Assembly (NCBI GenBank): GCA_019634835.1
Contig: JAHCAO010000004.1
Span: 1 to 64,000, forward strand
Length of the DNA: 64,000 nucleotides
Origin: Gammaproteobacteria bacterium
GTDB taxonomy: Bacteria > Pseudomonadota > Gammaproteobacteria > DSM-16500
Reading direction: 5' to 3'
Positions 49,734 through 57,467 of this stretch are shown here, one piece after another. The position numbers were made by a program, and so were the translations under genes. Within the stretch, counting starts at the first letter, position 1. Each line of letters begins with the position of its first letter. A model generated the notes under the pieces. That model worked only from the letters and a program-made list of their open reading frames with translations. It had not been told where the DNA came from and ran no database searches.

Positions 49734-50940
49734 AATAAAGCGTGATGAGTAAACATAATACTCCAATCATTCCACATACATGCCATAGCGACGTGCTGCC
49801 ATATTGTTGAAAAATGTAAGAGCCAACTGCAGGGCCTATTGCTCTACTAGTAGCATAAATCATCTTGTAAATACCCAAAACGAATCCTTTTTTATTGGTA
49901 GGAGCATTTTCATAGCAGATTAATTGTGCCACTGAAAAAAACAATATCTCGCCAAGCGTATAGACGATACAAGCTAAAACAACAATGAAATAAGTCGGAG
50001 AAAGTGTCAGCATAAACATACCAAATCCTAATAGAAATGCACCTGCGCCGATTACCAGCAGGCGATGATATTGTCGAAAATAATTTGCTAAAGGTGTTTG
50101 CAAAGTGACAACAAGCAAGGTGTTTAACGCAAATAATAATCCAAAGCCAGTGAGTTGATCAGTAGGAAATAAGTGATGCAAATAAATAGGATACGTGCTG
50201 CTGAATTGAGAAATGATAAGGCCGATCAGAAATAAACAGCTGATTACTAAACTTATCTTTATGATATGAGAATGAGTGGTGAATGTTGCTGATGTATTCA
50301 TCAGTGGGGAGTGGTCGTACGTTTGCAAATTGTCTGCATGGTATTGTGCATTGCGTAATACATAATAAGAAATAGTAAATAAAATAAGCCCAGCTAATAT
50401 TAAGAGATAATGCAATGTATGGATATTTAAAACACTGATGATCAGCGCGGATACTCCTAAGCCAAGATTGGCTGAGGTATCAAGAATATTGATGGCGCGT
50501 AATTTTTTTTGTTCACTATTCTGACAATAAGATAAAGCCCACAGAAAACTGGTGGTGATGAAGCTATATGCTGCCATACCTAAGAAAAATAAATTAATCA
50601 TCAATGCGATGGGAGAATGCAGTAACGCTAAAAATAAGAACGCAATTCCTTCGATGATAAGACTGATTATAGCGACAATATGCGGCGAAATCTTATCGGC
50701 CGTACCCCCCCCCATACCTCCGCCAGCAATGGTGCCCAGGCTGTAAGTTGAAATAATAAATCCTGTTGTCTTAATATCTAAATTTAATTGGTGAGTAAAA
50801 TATAAAGGTAGAAAATAACAAATACTCATGAGTGTTGAATTAAGACAATGTAAAAAAATAGTGAACCAACACTTTTTGGGTAAGCCAGAATAATGCTGAC
50901 TATATTGAACAATCCAAGATTTTATCTGCTGACTTAACAT
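49708..50940 (-). CDS. MFS transporter, candidate exporter of the borosin-like operon
   Basis: A 410-aa major facilitator superfamily protein with about 12 membrane segments. After the second span comes a motif-A-like loop GGGMGGGTADKISPHIV. It starts 3 nt after the stop of the methyltransferase gene, so the two are translationally coupled. This context suggests export of the modified peptide or resistance to it, by inference only. The codons for G77-G79 together with the preceding ATG contain a run of nine G on the coding strand (C9 at 50705-50713), a potential slippage site. Confidence 0.85.
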   Translation of the reverse strand: MLSQQIKSWIVQYSQHYSGLPKKCWFTIFLHCLNSTLMSICYFLPLYFTHQLNLDIKTTGFIISTYSLGTIAGGGMGGGTADKISPHIVAIISLIIEGIAFLFLALLHSPIALMINLFFLGMAAYSFITTSFLWALSYCQNSEQKKLRAINILDTSANLGLGVSALIISVLNIHTLHYLLILAGLILFTISYYVLRNAQYHADNLQTYDHSPLMNTSATFTTHSHIIKISLVISCLFLIGLIISQFSSTYPIYLHHLFPTDQLTGFGLLFALNTLLVVTLQTPLANYFRQYHRLLVIGAGAFLLGFGMFMLTLSPTYFIVVLACIVYTLGEILFFSVAQLICYENAPTNKKGFVLGIYKMIYATSRAIGPAVGSYIFQQYGSTSLWHVCGMIGVLCLLITLYFNRYVPSI

Positions 50941-50943
50941 AAT

Positions 50944-51735
50944 TTAAACTCGAATCTTTTTTTTCATGCCTAATTTTTCTAGCATGGCTTCATCGCAAAT
51001 GGGTGAATGAATAGGAGGAACATAGAGTGTCGTGGTACGTGAAATAACAGCATCCGGAAGATGTTTTAAATAACACTTTTCAATCCGAGATGTGATATGC
51101 GGGTATTGACTACCTTCAAATAAAATGACTTCATGATATATCCCGTAGCAATCGCTCAAGTAATCCACAAGTACCTGAGTATTTTTTTGATGATCATGCA
51201 AGGGCTTATTTTCTAGCACACCAATGACACTGACCTGCCATAAAATTAAGTGACTATAGCCATCAAATGCACGTCTATGAATAAGAAAATCCGTTGCTTC
51301 ATAAGATTGGCAACCTGCAGAACCTGGGTCAAGATGAAGCTCAGCAAAAAGATAATCTTCAGCGGAAATGCCCGGTAAAATGGCTGTCGTATAACCTGCT
51401 TGTTTTGCTTGTATCACAGCATCCAGCGCAGGTTTGGCAAATACACTGGGGTGGCCTTCCAACACAACACAAACCTCTTGCTCTAACATGACAGTTTGCA
51501 GAATGGCATGTGTGATGGCGTGATAAGTATCTTGACGCAGAATATGTTGATGGTAAGCATCTTCTAACGATTGAGTATTAGAATGGCAAGTCTGTAACCA
51601 TTCTCGCATCGCTGGTTCATTCACCAGGTAGAGTACTTTGTTGGCTTTTTCAATCAAGACTTTTGCTTCTATTGTTAAATGCGACATAAACTTAATGCCG
51701 CTCCCAACAATGACGAGAGAACCTTTTTTTGTCAT
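50944..51735 (-). CDS. Borosin-type peptide alpha-N-methyltransferase (tetrapyrrole methylase fold)
   Basis: A 263-aa SAM-dependent methyltransferase of the tetrapyrrole methylase (TP_methylase) fold. Its closest match in memory is not a porphyrin enzyme but the borosin backbone N-methyltransferases OphMA (fungal, fused) and SonM (bacterial, split). Shared motifs are GSLVIVGSGI at the N-terminus, RQDTY (R67, Y71), GHPSVF (94-99), ILPGISAEDYLFAEL (119-133), GCQSYEATDFLI (141-152) and SHLILWQV (161-168). OphMA and SonM carry Tyr before GHPG where this protein has Glu93. It has no fused C-terminal precursor tail, as in split borosins. It lies 46 nt after the precursor candidate and 3 nt before the MFS gene. 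Confidence 0.85.
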   Translation of the reverse strand: MTKKGSLVIVGSGIKFMSHLTIEAKVLIEKANKVLYLVNEPAMREWLQTCHSNTQSLEDAYHQHILRQDTYHAITHAILQTVMLEQEVCVVLEGHPSVFAKPALDAVIQAKQAGYTTAILPGISAEDYLFAELHLDPGSAGCQSYEATDFLIHRRAFDGYSHLILWQVSVIGVLENKPLHDHQKNTQVLVDYLSDCYGIYHEVILFEGSQYPHITSRIEKCYLKHLPDAVISRTTTLYVPPIHSPICDEAMLEKLGMKKKIRV

Positions 51736-51749
51736 AGTGCTGTGTAGAC

Positions 51750-51767
51750 CCTGTCACTTACGACAGG
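51750..51767 (-). other. Hairpin between precursor candidate and methyltransferase gene
   Basis: A 6-bp inverted repeat CCTGTC/GACAGG with a 6-nt loop sits in the 46-bp gap. On the transcript it could act as a stability or attenuation hairpin giving more precursor than enzyme message, a common arrangement in RiPP operons. No T run follows, so it is not a strong terminator. Confidence 0.45.
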
Positions 51768-51781
51768 TATCCTGTGCCTTG

Positions 51782-51976
51782 CTATATTTGCGCGACAGTG
51801 CGCTCGTAGTGATACCATTCGTTTTTATTATGCATCAATTGTTGCTTGATAGGGGAAGCGTCTTGTTGAAGAAATGCGCGTTGTATTTCCTCAGGCTGAC
51901 AGCTAATTAAGGTTTTTAATTCTGGCTTATGAGGTGGTATCATGGCCAAGTTGATTAAGAAATCTAATATGCTCAT
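51782..51976 (-). CDS. Candidate borosin precursor peptide
   Basis: A 64-aa product from ATG 51976, preceded by TTAGGAAAAGCACG (Shine-Dalgarno AGGA, 8 nt spacing). A longer in-frame start at 52018 would cover that site. The N-terminal 45 residues look helical (SILDFLINLAM, PELKTLISCQPEEIQRAFLQ), as in the helical borosin-binding domain of split precursors such as SonA. The C-terminal tail NKNEWYHYERTVAQI would hold the core to be N-methylated. It is first in a minus-strand operon with the methyltransferase and an MFS transporter. Assignment rests on context, size and helical pattern. Confidence 0.65.
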   Translation of the reverse strand: MSILDFLINLAMIPPHKPELKTLISCQPEEIQRAFLQQDASPIKQQLMHNKNEWYHYERTVAQI

Positions 51977-52190
51977 CGTGCTTTTCCTAAGCGGTTTTGG
52001 GTGCCTGATGCAGATCAAACGGATGGTAGCATGGTGTTTTGTGTGAAGCTAGAGCAATATTACCGTTTAATATTAATTTAATCTTCACAAGGTATCATGG
52101 CTTCAGATAAACTAATCCGGTATTTAAATAATCGGTATATTTAAGAAAATAAGCCAACCAATAAATGTAATAGAAACGTGGAGATAGCTC

Positions 52191-53921
52191 ATGTCATTAC
52201 CAAACGATCTGATGAACCAGCGCAAGAAAATGCAAGAAGAAGCAGACCGTAAAAAGCGTGAGCAACAAGCGGCTAATGAAGCCTATCAGGCTGCTTTATT
52301 GCAGAGTGGTCCACAGCAGAATAATAAGCAGGCCGATATTGAAAATTGGGAAGCAGCAGCTAATTATCAAACTAATTCACGTCAAGAAAATATGAACAAT
52401 GATGGCGCGCATTTTTTAGTCAACGCATTGAGCGAGCGCCGTAAAGCTTTGAAAGAGGATGATCAACCTATTGCTATTGAGTCGGTAACCCGGAATGATA
52501 AAAATGTATCTGTTGCTCCTGAGCCAGTTGCAGTTCCTGCTGCTACTCGTGCTAAAGTTAACAGCGTCGATCAAAATATAGATCAACGCGGTGATTTAAT
52601 GGAAGAAATCAAGAATTTCTCTAAACAAAAAACATTAAGACATTCTGCTCCTCGTGAAGAAGCGCAAAAGGTAAGCGCGTCGTCAACAGACTTACTTTTT
52701 GGTCAATTAAAGAATAAGGTTCAAATTCTTCAACCAGAAATAAGTGAAATGGCCCAAGATTTTGAACAGGATTGGGAAGATAAGCCTGTAGAATCTCCTG
52801 TAGTTGAGCCTATTACTCCTGTGGCTGCAGCGGTGGTAGAGCCAGTCGTTATCACACCTGCTGTTCCAGCACCTGAGAAACCTGTTGTGCAGTCTGAAGT
52901 AGTAGAGCCTGAAGTCTTTGAGGCAGCACCCAAAGTGAAAACAAAACCAGCAGATATTGTGGTACCTAAAACGACAGCCGTGGTTGAGCCACCTGTTGCT
53001 AAGCCAGCTCCGGTAGTGACAGCAGAGTCAGTTCCAGTAGCCGCACCTGTTGTGAAGAATGCTAATCGAGAATCAAATAAATTAGATCAGTCACGTCTCG
53101 ATTGTTTTGATAAAGGCCCTGGTATCAATCATTATTACAACCGTCGTCCTGGTATGGAAGCGGCAGCAGTTCAACAACCAGTAGAAGCTCAGGCAAAGGT
53201 GGTTAAGCAGCCTCATGTTGTTGCTCCTAAGCCTGTTGCGCCTAAGCTTAAGGCAGCAGAAGCTAAGTCGGTTAAATCACAAGAAGAATTGGATTTTGCT
53301 TATGCACAACAATTACAAAAGCAATTTGAACAAGAAGAAAAAGCAGCAAGAAAGCGCCAAGAAGAGGCAGATCGTCTCATGGCTGCCAAAATGCAGATTA
53401 ATGAAGGAATAGGCGAAGAAGCATTATTCCCCCAGTCGCTAGATAAGCAGACTGTTTATGAATTAGCTTCAGATATTCAACAACATATATACGACACCCA
53501 TCATCAATCTCGTCGTTCAAACGTGCAAACACGCCCAACGTCGGGCCAAGTACGTAAAGCAGAAAAGGCGCCAGAAGAATACCTTGGATATATTGCTATC
53601 TCAGTGTATGCCGAGACGCAGAGTTTGCAGATGGCAATGACAGCGAATGGCTATGTCTTGCAAATGACAAGACAAGCTGTGCGTGTAGATATGCTGATGG
53701 GTGTACATGCTAATCAAGCGGGTGAAGTCCAAATGACAGGGTTTGCAGCTAGTGCCAGCGCAATGAGTATGACTTACTCTCAAGGTGGTTTTTGGAGCCG
53801 TCCTAGCCAACAACATCAAGCTAAACCACTTTCGCATCATCATCAGTCTGATAAGCATCACCATGCATCGGATGTGCCAGAGCAAGTGCCAGAAACGCCA
53901 CGGATGATTCGCGTCAGATAA
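52191..53921 (+). CDS. WH2-motif protein, candidate actin-binding effector
   Basis: A 576-aa low-complexity protein. Residues 133-150 (RGDLMEEIKNFSKQKTLR) fit the WH2 actin-monomer-binding pattern: amphipathic helix LMxxI, then a basic L-R/K after a short linker. It is followed by a Pro/Val/Ala-rich region (about 195-285) as in cytoskeletal regulators. An acidic-basic helix (about 360-400, QEELDFAYAQQLQKQFEQEE) is likely coiled coil. The C-terminus contains Met-rich and His-rich stretches. No signal peptide or membrane span. GGAG lies upstream of the ATG. An effector role is inference. Confidence 0.75.
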   Translation: MSLPNDLMNQRKKMQEEADRKKREQQAANEAYQAALLQSGPQQNNKQADIENWEAAANYQTNSRQENMNNDGAHFLVNALSERRKALKEDDQPIAIESVTRNDKNVSVAPEPVAVPAATRAKVNSVDQNIDQRGDLMEEIKNFSKQKTLRHSAPREEAQKVSASSTDLLFGQLKNKVQILQPEISEMAQDFEQDWEDKPVESPVVEPITPVAAAVVEPVVITPAVPAPEKPVVQSEVVEPEVFEAAPKVKTKPADIVVPKTTAVVEPPVAKPAPVVTAESVPVAAPVVKNANRESNKLDQSRLDCFDKGPGINHYYNRRPGMEAAAVQQPVEAQAKVVKQPHVVAPKPVAPKLKAAEAKSVKSQEELDFAYAQQLQKQFEQEEKAARKRQEEADRLMAAKMQINEGIGEEALFPQSLDKQTVYELASDIQQHIYDTHHQSRRSNVQTRPTSGQVRKAEKAPEEYLGYIAISVYAETQSLQMAMTANGYVLQMTRQAVRVDMLMGVHANQAGEVQMTGFAASASAMSMTYSQGGFWSRPSQQHQAKPLSHHHQSDKHHHASDVPEQVPETPRMIRVR

Positions 53922-54018
53922 TCCTTTTTGCAGTGCTGGGCTTATAGAGGGTCCAGCTACTGTTTCTAAAAGAAGTCTATTATAGTCAGCAAGAATAGCT
54001 AGTGCTATTATTCTTCTT

Positions 54019-54657
54019 ATGATCACTACTTTTACCAAAGAAGCCTCTCAACTGATCAATGGCCCCGTAGGGCAATTGGAAATAGCTATTGGTGAACCCA
54101 CGAGCCAAGAGCGCAATGCATGGGGTATTGTATGCCATCCACATCCTTTGCATGGTGGTACCATGCACAACAAAGTCGTCACTACATTGGCTAAAGCATT
54201 TCAGGGTATGGGGGTGACTACGGTGCGCTTTAATTTTCGTGGTGTGATGCGCAGCGAAGGGCGGTTTGATAATGGAAATGGTGAATTAGACGATTTATTG
54301 GCGGTGATGGATTGGGTGCAGCAAGAGAAAGCCAGAAGAGAAATTTGGCTAGCTGGATTTTCTTTTGGAAGTTATATTGCTGCTAGAGCTGCAACAGAAG
54401 TTCCCATCAGCAAGCTAGTGACCGTCGCGCCGCCTGTACAATATTTTCCCATGCAAGCTCTTCCACCCATTACTTGTCCTTGGGTATTGGTACAAGGTGA
54501 ATTAGATGATGTTGTGCCAGCAGAGAAAGTTTTTGCCTGGGCTGAAGCAAGAGATCCCAAGCCTGTTATTCTCCGCTTTCCACAAGCCGGTCATTTTTTT
54601 CATGGCCAATTAACAGAATTACGCACTCAAATTGAAGCTGCACTGCAAGGGTTGTGA
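54019..54657 (+). CDS. Alpha/beta hydrolase (COG2945-like)
   Basis: A 212-aa cytosolic hydrolase. It has the conserved CHPHPLHGGTMHNKVV oxyanion region near residue 37, RFNFRGVMRSEGRFDNG, nucleophile elbow GFSFGS (Ser near residue 116), VQGELDDVVPAE with the acid, and FPQAGHFFHG with the catalytic histidine. Such small proteins are annotated as alpha/beta hydrolases or carboxylesterases; the substrate is unknown. No clear Shine-Dalgarno precedes ATG 54019. Confidence 0.88.
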   Translation: MITTFTKEASQLINGPVGQLEIAIGEPTSQERNAWGIVCHPHPLHGGTMHNKVVTTLAKAFQGMGVTTVRFNFRGVMRSEGRFDNGNGELDDLLAVMDWVQQEKARREIWLAGFSFGSYIAARAATEVPISKLVTVAPPVQYFPMQALPPITCPWVLVQGELDDVVPAEKVFAWAEARDPKPVILRFPQAGHFFHGQLTELRTQIEAALQGL

Positions 54658-54678
54658 ATAGAAACTTGGATTGCGCCA

Positions 54679-55293
54679 TTAGGTTCTAGTATTTCTAGTT
54701 AACTCTTCATAAATTTTCTCCACTTCATCATTTTGCTTCCTAACTTGGTTCGCAAAAAATTGGCAAGTATTCCTAATTGCATAAGTGCCTGCCATGGTAA
54801 CTGTAATACTAACAGCAACGATAATACTCAGAATAAGACTTTGGTTATCAATAGGATTAGAGTTGGTTGGTGTTTCATCGGTAAGAAAGGAATGATGAGC
54901 AAACCATGTACTCGTAGCGATACCACCCAAGCCAAGCATGATACAAGTCATTGTCGTGGTAAAAGGGATGACAGTATCATGGTTTTTTAATATCCATTGA
55001 TTTAGCTTTGTTGGATTTATCTGACGAGCTCGGCAAGCTTTTTTCCCCTCCTTTGTGTTTGCTATCAAGTTTTGCATCTTTTTGCTGGTTTGCGCTAGTC
55101 TAGCCAGGATGAAGTATTGACCGGAGAAATGTTCTGAAATCTTATCAATGATTTCTTGTGGCATAGAAGAAATCATATTTTTGTCAGAAACGTCAGTATT
55201 ACTTTCTTCATGAGAATCAATGGGGATTAAAACATCGTTATTACCCGAAGACTGGATTAAAGGGGTTTGTTCAGTTGGTCTAGATAAGCTCAT
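54679..55293 (-). CDS. F-box-like membrane protein, candidate effector
   Basis: A 204-aa protein from ATG 55293, preceded by an excellent GAGGAAATT. An upstream in-frame extension to 55473 lies before this site and looks non-coding. Residues 43-80 (SMPQEIIDKISEHF, then ARLAQTSKKMQNLI) fit the F-box pattern LPxEIxxxI...L.......K. Two hydrophobic spans follow, near 110-135 (TTTMTCIMLGLGGIATSTWF) and 150-175 (LILSIIVAVSITVTMAGTYA), then a charged tail. F-box proteins in bacteria are typically effectors that recruit host SCF ubiquitin ligase; that role is inferred here. It converges on the hydrolase gene. Confidence 0.75.
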   Translation of the reverse strand: MSLSRPTEQTPLIQSSGNNDVLIPIDSHEESNTDVSDKNMISSMPQEIIDKISEHFSGQYFILARLAQTSKKMQNLIANTKEGKKACRARQINPTKLNQWILKNHDTVIPFTTTMTCIMLGLGGIATSTWFAHHSFLTDETPTNSNPIDNQSLILSIIVAVSITVTMAGTYAIRNTCQFFANQVRKQNDEVEKIYEELTRNTRT

Positions 55294-55499
55294 AATTTCC
55301 TCGTTTGTTATGTGTGTTTTTAGATTTACATTTGTATATAGAAGTATATAAAAAACTATGTCATTGCGGTATCTGAATAAGTTCTTTTGGGGAATCAGTA
55401 TGGCTATCTGAATGAATACCAACCAGAGTTCCCATTTATTTGAATAAATCTCGATCAGATCTGGTGCTTTCAAATCATGGTCGGGAGGTCGTCAGGCGG

Positions 55500-56627
55500 T
55501 TACTTTATACTGAATGATTCCGATGAAAGCACTGCCTTAATAAGAGGATCTAGGATTCTATAAAATTTGTTAGGATCAATAAAAACATAATCTTTTTCGA
55601 GAAGCGGTTCAATGGCTCTTTGTACGCTACTTGATGTAAGATTCATTATTTTTGTCATTTTCTTGCTAAATAATTCATCTGTTTTTTTATTCGTTGCTAG
55701 AAAAATAAGTAATTTTCGTTGGTTGATACTTAATAAATCCAGCTCCCTTTCAACGGTGGATTTGTTTTCAAAAACAAATTGCTGCCAAATCATGGAAGAT
55801 TCGTTTTCAGTTGGCAGTTTTTCTAATTGCCATAATAAAGAGCACAACTTATTGAGATAATAAGGATGCAACTCTGTTAATGAGAAAATAATGTCTAACG
55901 TTTTTTGTGCGAGTTTCTTATTCCATTTTTTTTGAGCAGCTCGCTGAATGTATTTTTCATATTCACTGCTATTAATGCGATCCAATTTAATTTGGTCGCA
56001 TAGTTTATAAAAGGGGCGCTTTCTATCATAAAACATTTGTTCCATCAAATGCCTATTGCTGCCAGAAAACACATAAGCAATATGTGAAGATTTTTGCGCT
56101 GCTTCTCTGATAGCAGCCTCTATTGCGTGATGATGTGTCACTTCACCAACAATTTGAAATTCATCTAGAAATAAAATTACCCGTTTTTCTTTCTTCTTGG
56201 CTAGATCATGTAGTTTTTCTAACGATTTGAGAATAATATCTGTGGCCGCTAATTTGTTCTGATTAAATTCTAACTGTATCCCAGCTTTTTCCACGACGAC
56301 TTTAATTTGTAGGCTAGCAAAAAAATCACCTGCTAGATGTAATAGTTTTTTAGGCGCACTCTCAATCTTTCCCAGCAATTGCCCTATGCCTTGAAGAATA
56401 AATCTTTCAATATCTTCTTCGCTCAATGCTTTATATAAATCTATATACGCATAGGGCCATTTGATTTGCTCAAAACTTTTTAATGCAAGACTGGTTTTTC
56501 CATATCGCCTAGGAGAAATTAATAAGATAGGTGTATTATCTTTTAGATTATAACTAATTCGTTTAAGCTCTTCTTTGCGATTACAAAATGCTTCGCCTAA
56601 AGCAAGGTAAGTTGGAAAATAATTCAT
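55500..56627 (-). CDS. STAND-type AAA ATPase (ATPase_2-like)
   Basis: A 375-aa ATPase from ATG 56627 with GAAGAGA upstream. Walker A is ISPRRYGKTS (37-46), Walker B is VILFLDEF (150-157), and a sensor-like AYVFSGSNRH follows. The C-terminus is a winged-helix-like domain (MTKIMNLTSSSVQRAIEPLLEK). This matches the archaeal/bacterial ATPase_2 family (COG1672), whose members have poorly defined roles, some tied to mobile DNA. An in-frame extension of 20 residues to 56687 would cover the palindromic promoter region and is less likely. Confidence 0.85.
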   Translation of the reverse strand: MNYFPTYLALGEAFCNRKEELKRISYNLKDNTPILLISPRRYGKTSLALKSFEQIKWPYAYIDLYKALSEEDIERFILQGIGQLLGKIESAPKKLLHLAGDFFASLQIKVVVEKAGIQLEFNQNKLAATDIILKSLEKLHDLAKKKEKRVILFLDEFQIVGEVTHHHAIEAAIREAAQKSSHIAYVFSGSNRHLMEQMFYDRKRPFYKLCDQIKLDRINSSEYEKYIQRAAQKKWNKKLAQKTLDIIFSLTELHPYYLNKLCSLLWQLEKLPTENESSMIWQQFVFENKSTVERELDLLSINQRKLLIFLATNKKTDELFSKKMTKIMNLTSSSVQRAIEPLLEKDYVFIDPNKFYRILDPLIKAVLSSESFSIK

Positions 56628-56645
56628 AACGTATCTCTTCGCGAA

Positions 56646-56672
56646 TTGCGTTACGCACATTGTGTAACGCAA
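56646..56672. promoter_or_regulatory. Palindromic operator candidate upstream of the ATPase gene
   Basis: TTGCGTTAC (56646-56654) and its exact reverse complement GTAACGCAA (56664-56672) are separated by 9 bp, just 19 bp upstream of the ATPase start codon. A third related word, TGCGTAATG, lies next to it. Such a dyad may be an operator for autoregulation through the winged-helix domain, or an RNA hairpin in the leader. Confidence 0.5.
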
Positions 56673-56795
56673 CATGCGTAATGTCAATAGGGGATATCTT
56701 TAATGCTAATTTGATAAAATTTAAGCATTTTTATATAAAATAAAAAATTAATTAAAAACCATTAAAACATATATATAAATTGAGGAATATGCAAT

Positions 56796-56999
56796 GAATA
56801 TCGGGAAGCTGCTTGGGCTTCTGCAGGACTATTCACCTACCTTGGCATTGCTCACAAAATGAATCAACTATACCTTAATCAGTTAATTCATTTTGAAATG
56901 CTACTCGAGGAAATTGCTAAATGGGATGGAAATAGTCTGACGTTTGAAATTGAATCCTGTTTTAAGGTATTAAAAGATTTTTATTCGAACGATAAATAG
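56796..56999 (+). pseudogene. Gene fragment of unknown origin
   Basis: An open frame of 67 codons (EYREAAWASAGLFTYLGIAH and onward, ending DFYSNDK) has coding-like composition but no start codon at its beginning; the only ATG (56859) leaves 46 residues. It probably is the remnant of a longer gene. I do not recognise the family. It lies next to a transposase relic on the same strand. Confidence 0.4.
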
Positions 57000-57017
57000 A
57001 ATATTATTAGGAATATT

Positions 57018-57400
57018 ACTAGATAATAAGTAAGCGTAATGGTGGGCATGGCAAGAGTCGTATTAATGAGGAAATTGAGAAAGTAATCCAGGCTACGATT
57101 AACGAGCTCTATCTGACAAAACAGAAGTTTAGAATTAGTGTTGTCGTTCAGGAAGTATTATGGCGTTGTCATTATAGCAATCTCAGCATGCCGTCAGAGA
57201 GAACGGTTCGTAGACGCATTGATCGTGATGATATTAAAAGCAGACCTTGTTGATGCTAACTATAGAGTCGAACCACCATTCCAGGAAACATAGGTTTTAG
57301 AGATTGACATTGTATGAGCAAATAACAACTACCAGAGTAGCTTGGCCAAACATGCTCACAGAATAAAATCTTGAGGTGGAGAAGATAGATCGCTTACGTT
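57018..57400 (+). pseudogene. Relic of a TnsB/TniA-type (Mu-like) transposase
   Basis: The frame at 57035-57253 reads RNGGHGKSRINEEIEKVIQA and continues through ELYLTKQKFRISVVVQEVLW to MPSERTVRRRIDRDDIK, matching the DNA-binding region before the DDE domain of TniA/TnsB-like transposases. No start codon remains and a stop follows at 57251. A frameshifted continuation (YRVEPPFQET, then LEIDIV) resembles the approach to the first catalytic Asp and is interrupted by further stops. It is clearly degenerate; a full-length enzyme would need about 500 or more residues. Confidence 0.6.
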
Positions 57401-57467
57401 ATTCTACTGTTGAATTTTAGGAGCAGACAACTCGCGTCGCAATAATGGAAGAATTTCTTCGTCATTT

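Noticed and set aside
55500-56627. ATPase as a TnsC/TniB partner of the transposase relic
   Set aside because: It is on the opposite strand, with ATPase_2-type motifs and a C-terminal winged helix rather than the TniB layout.
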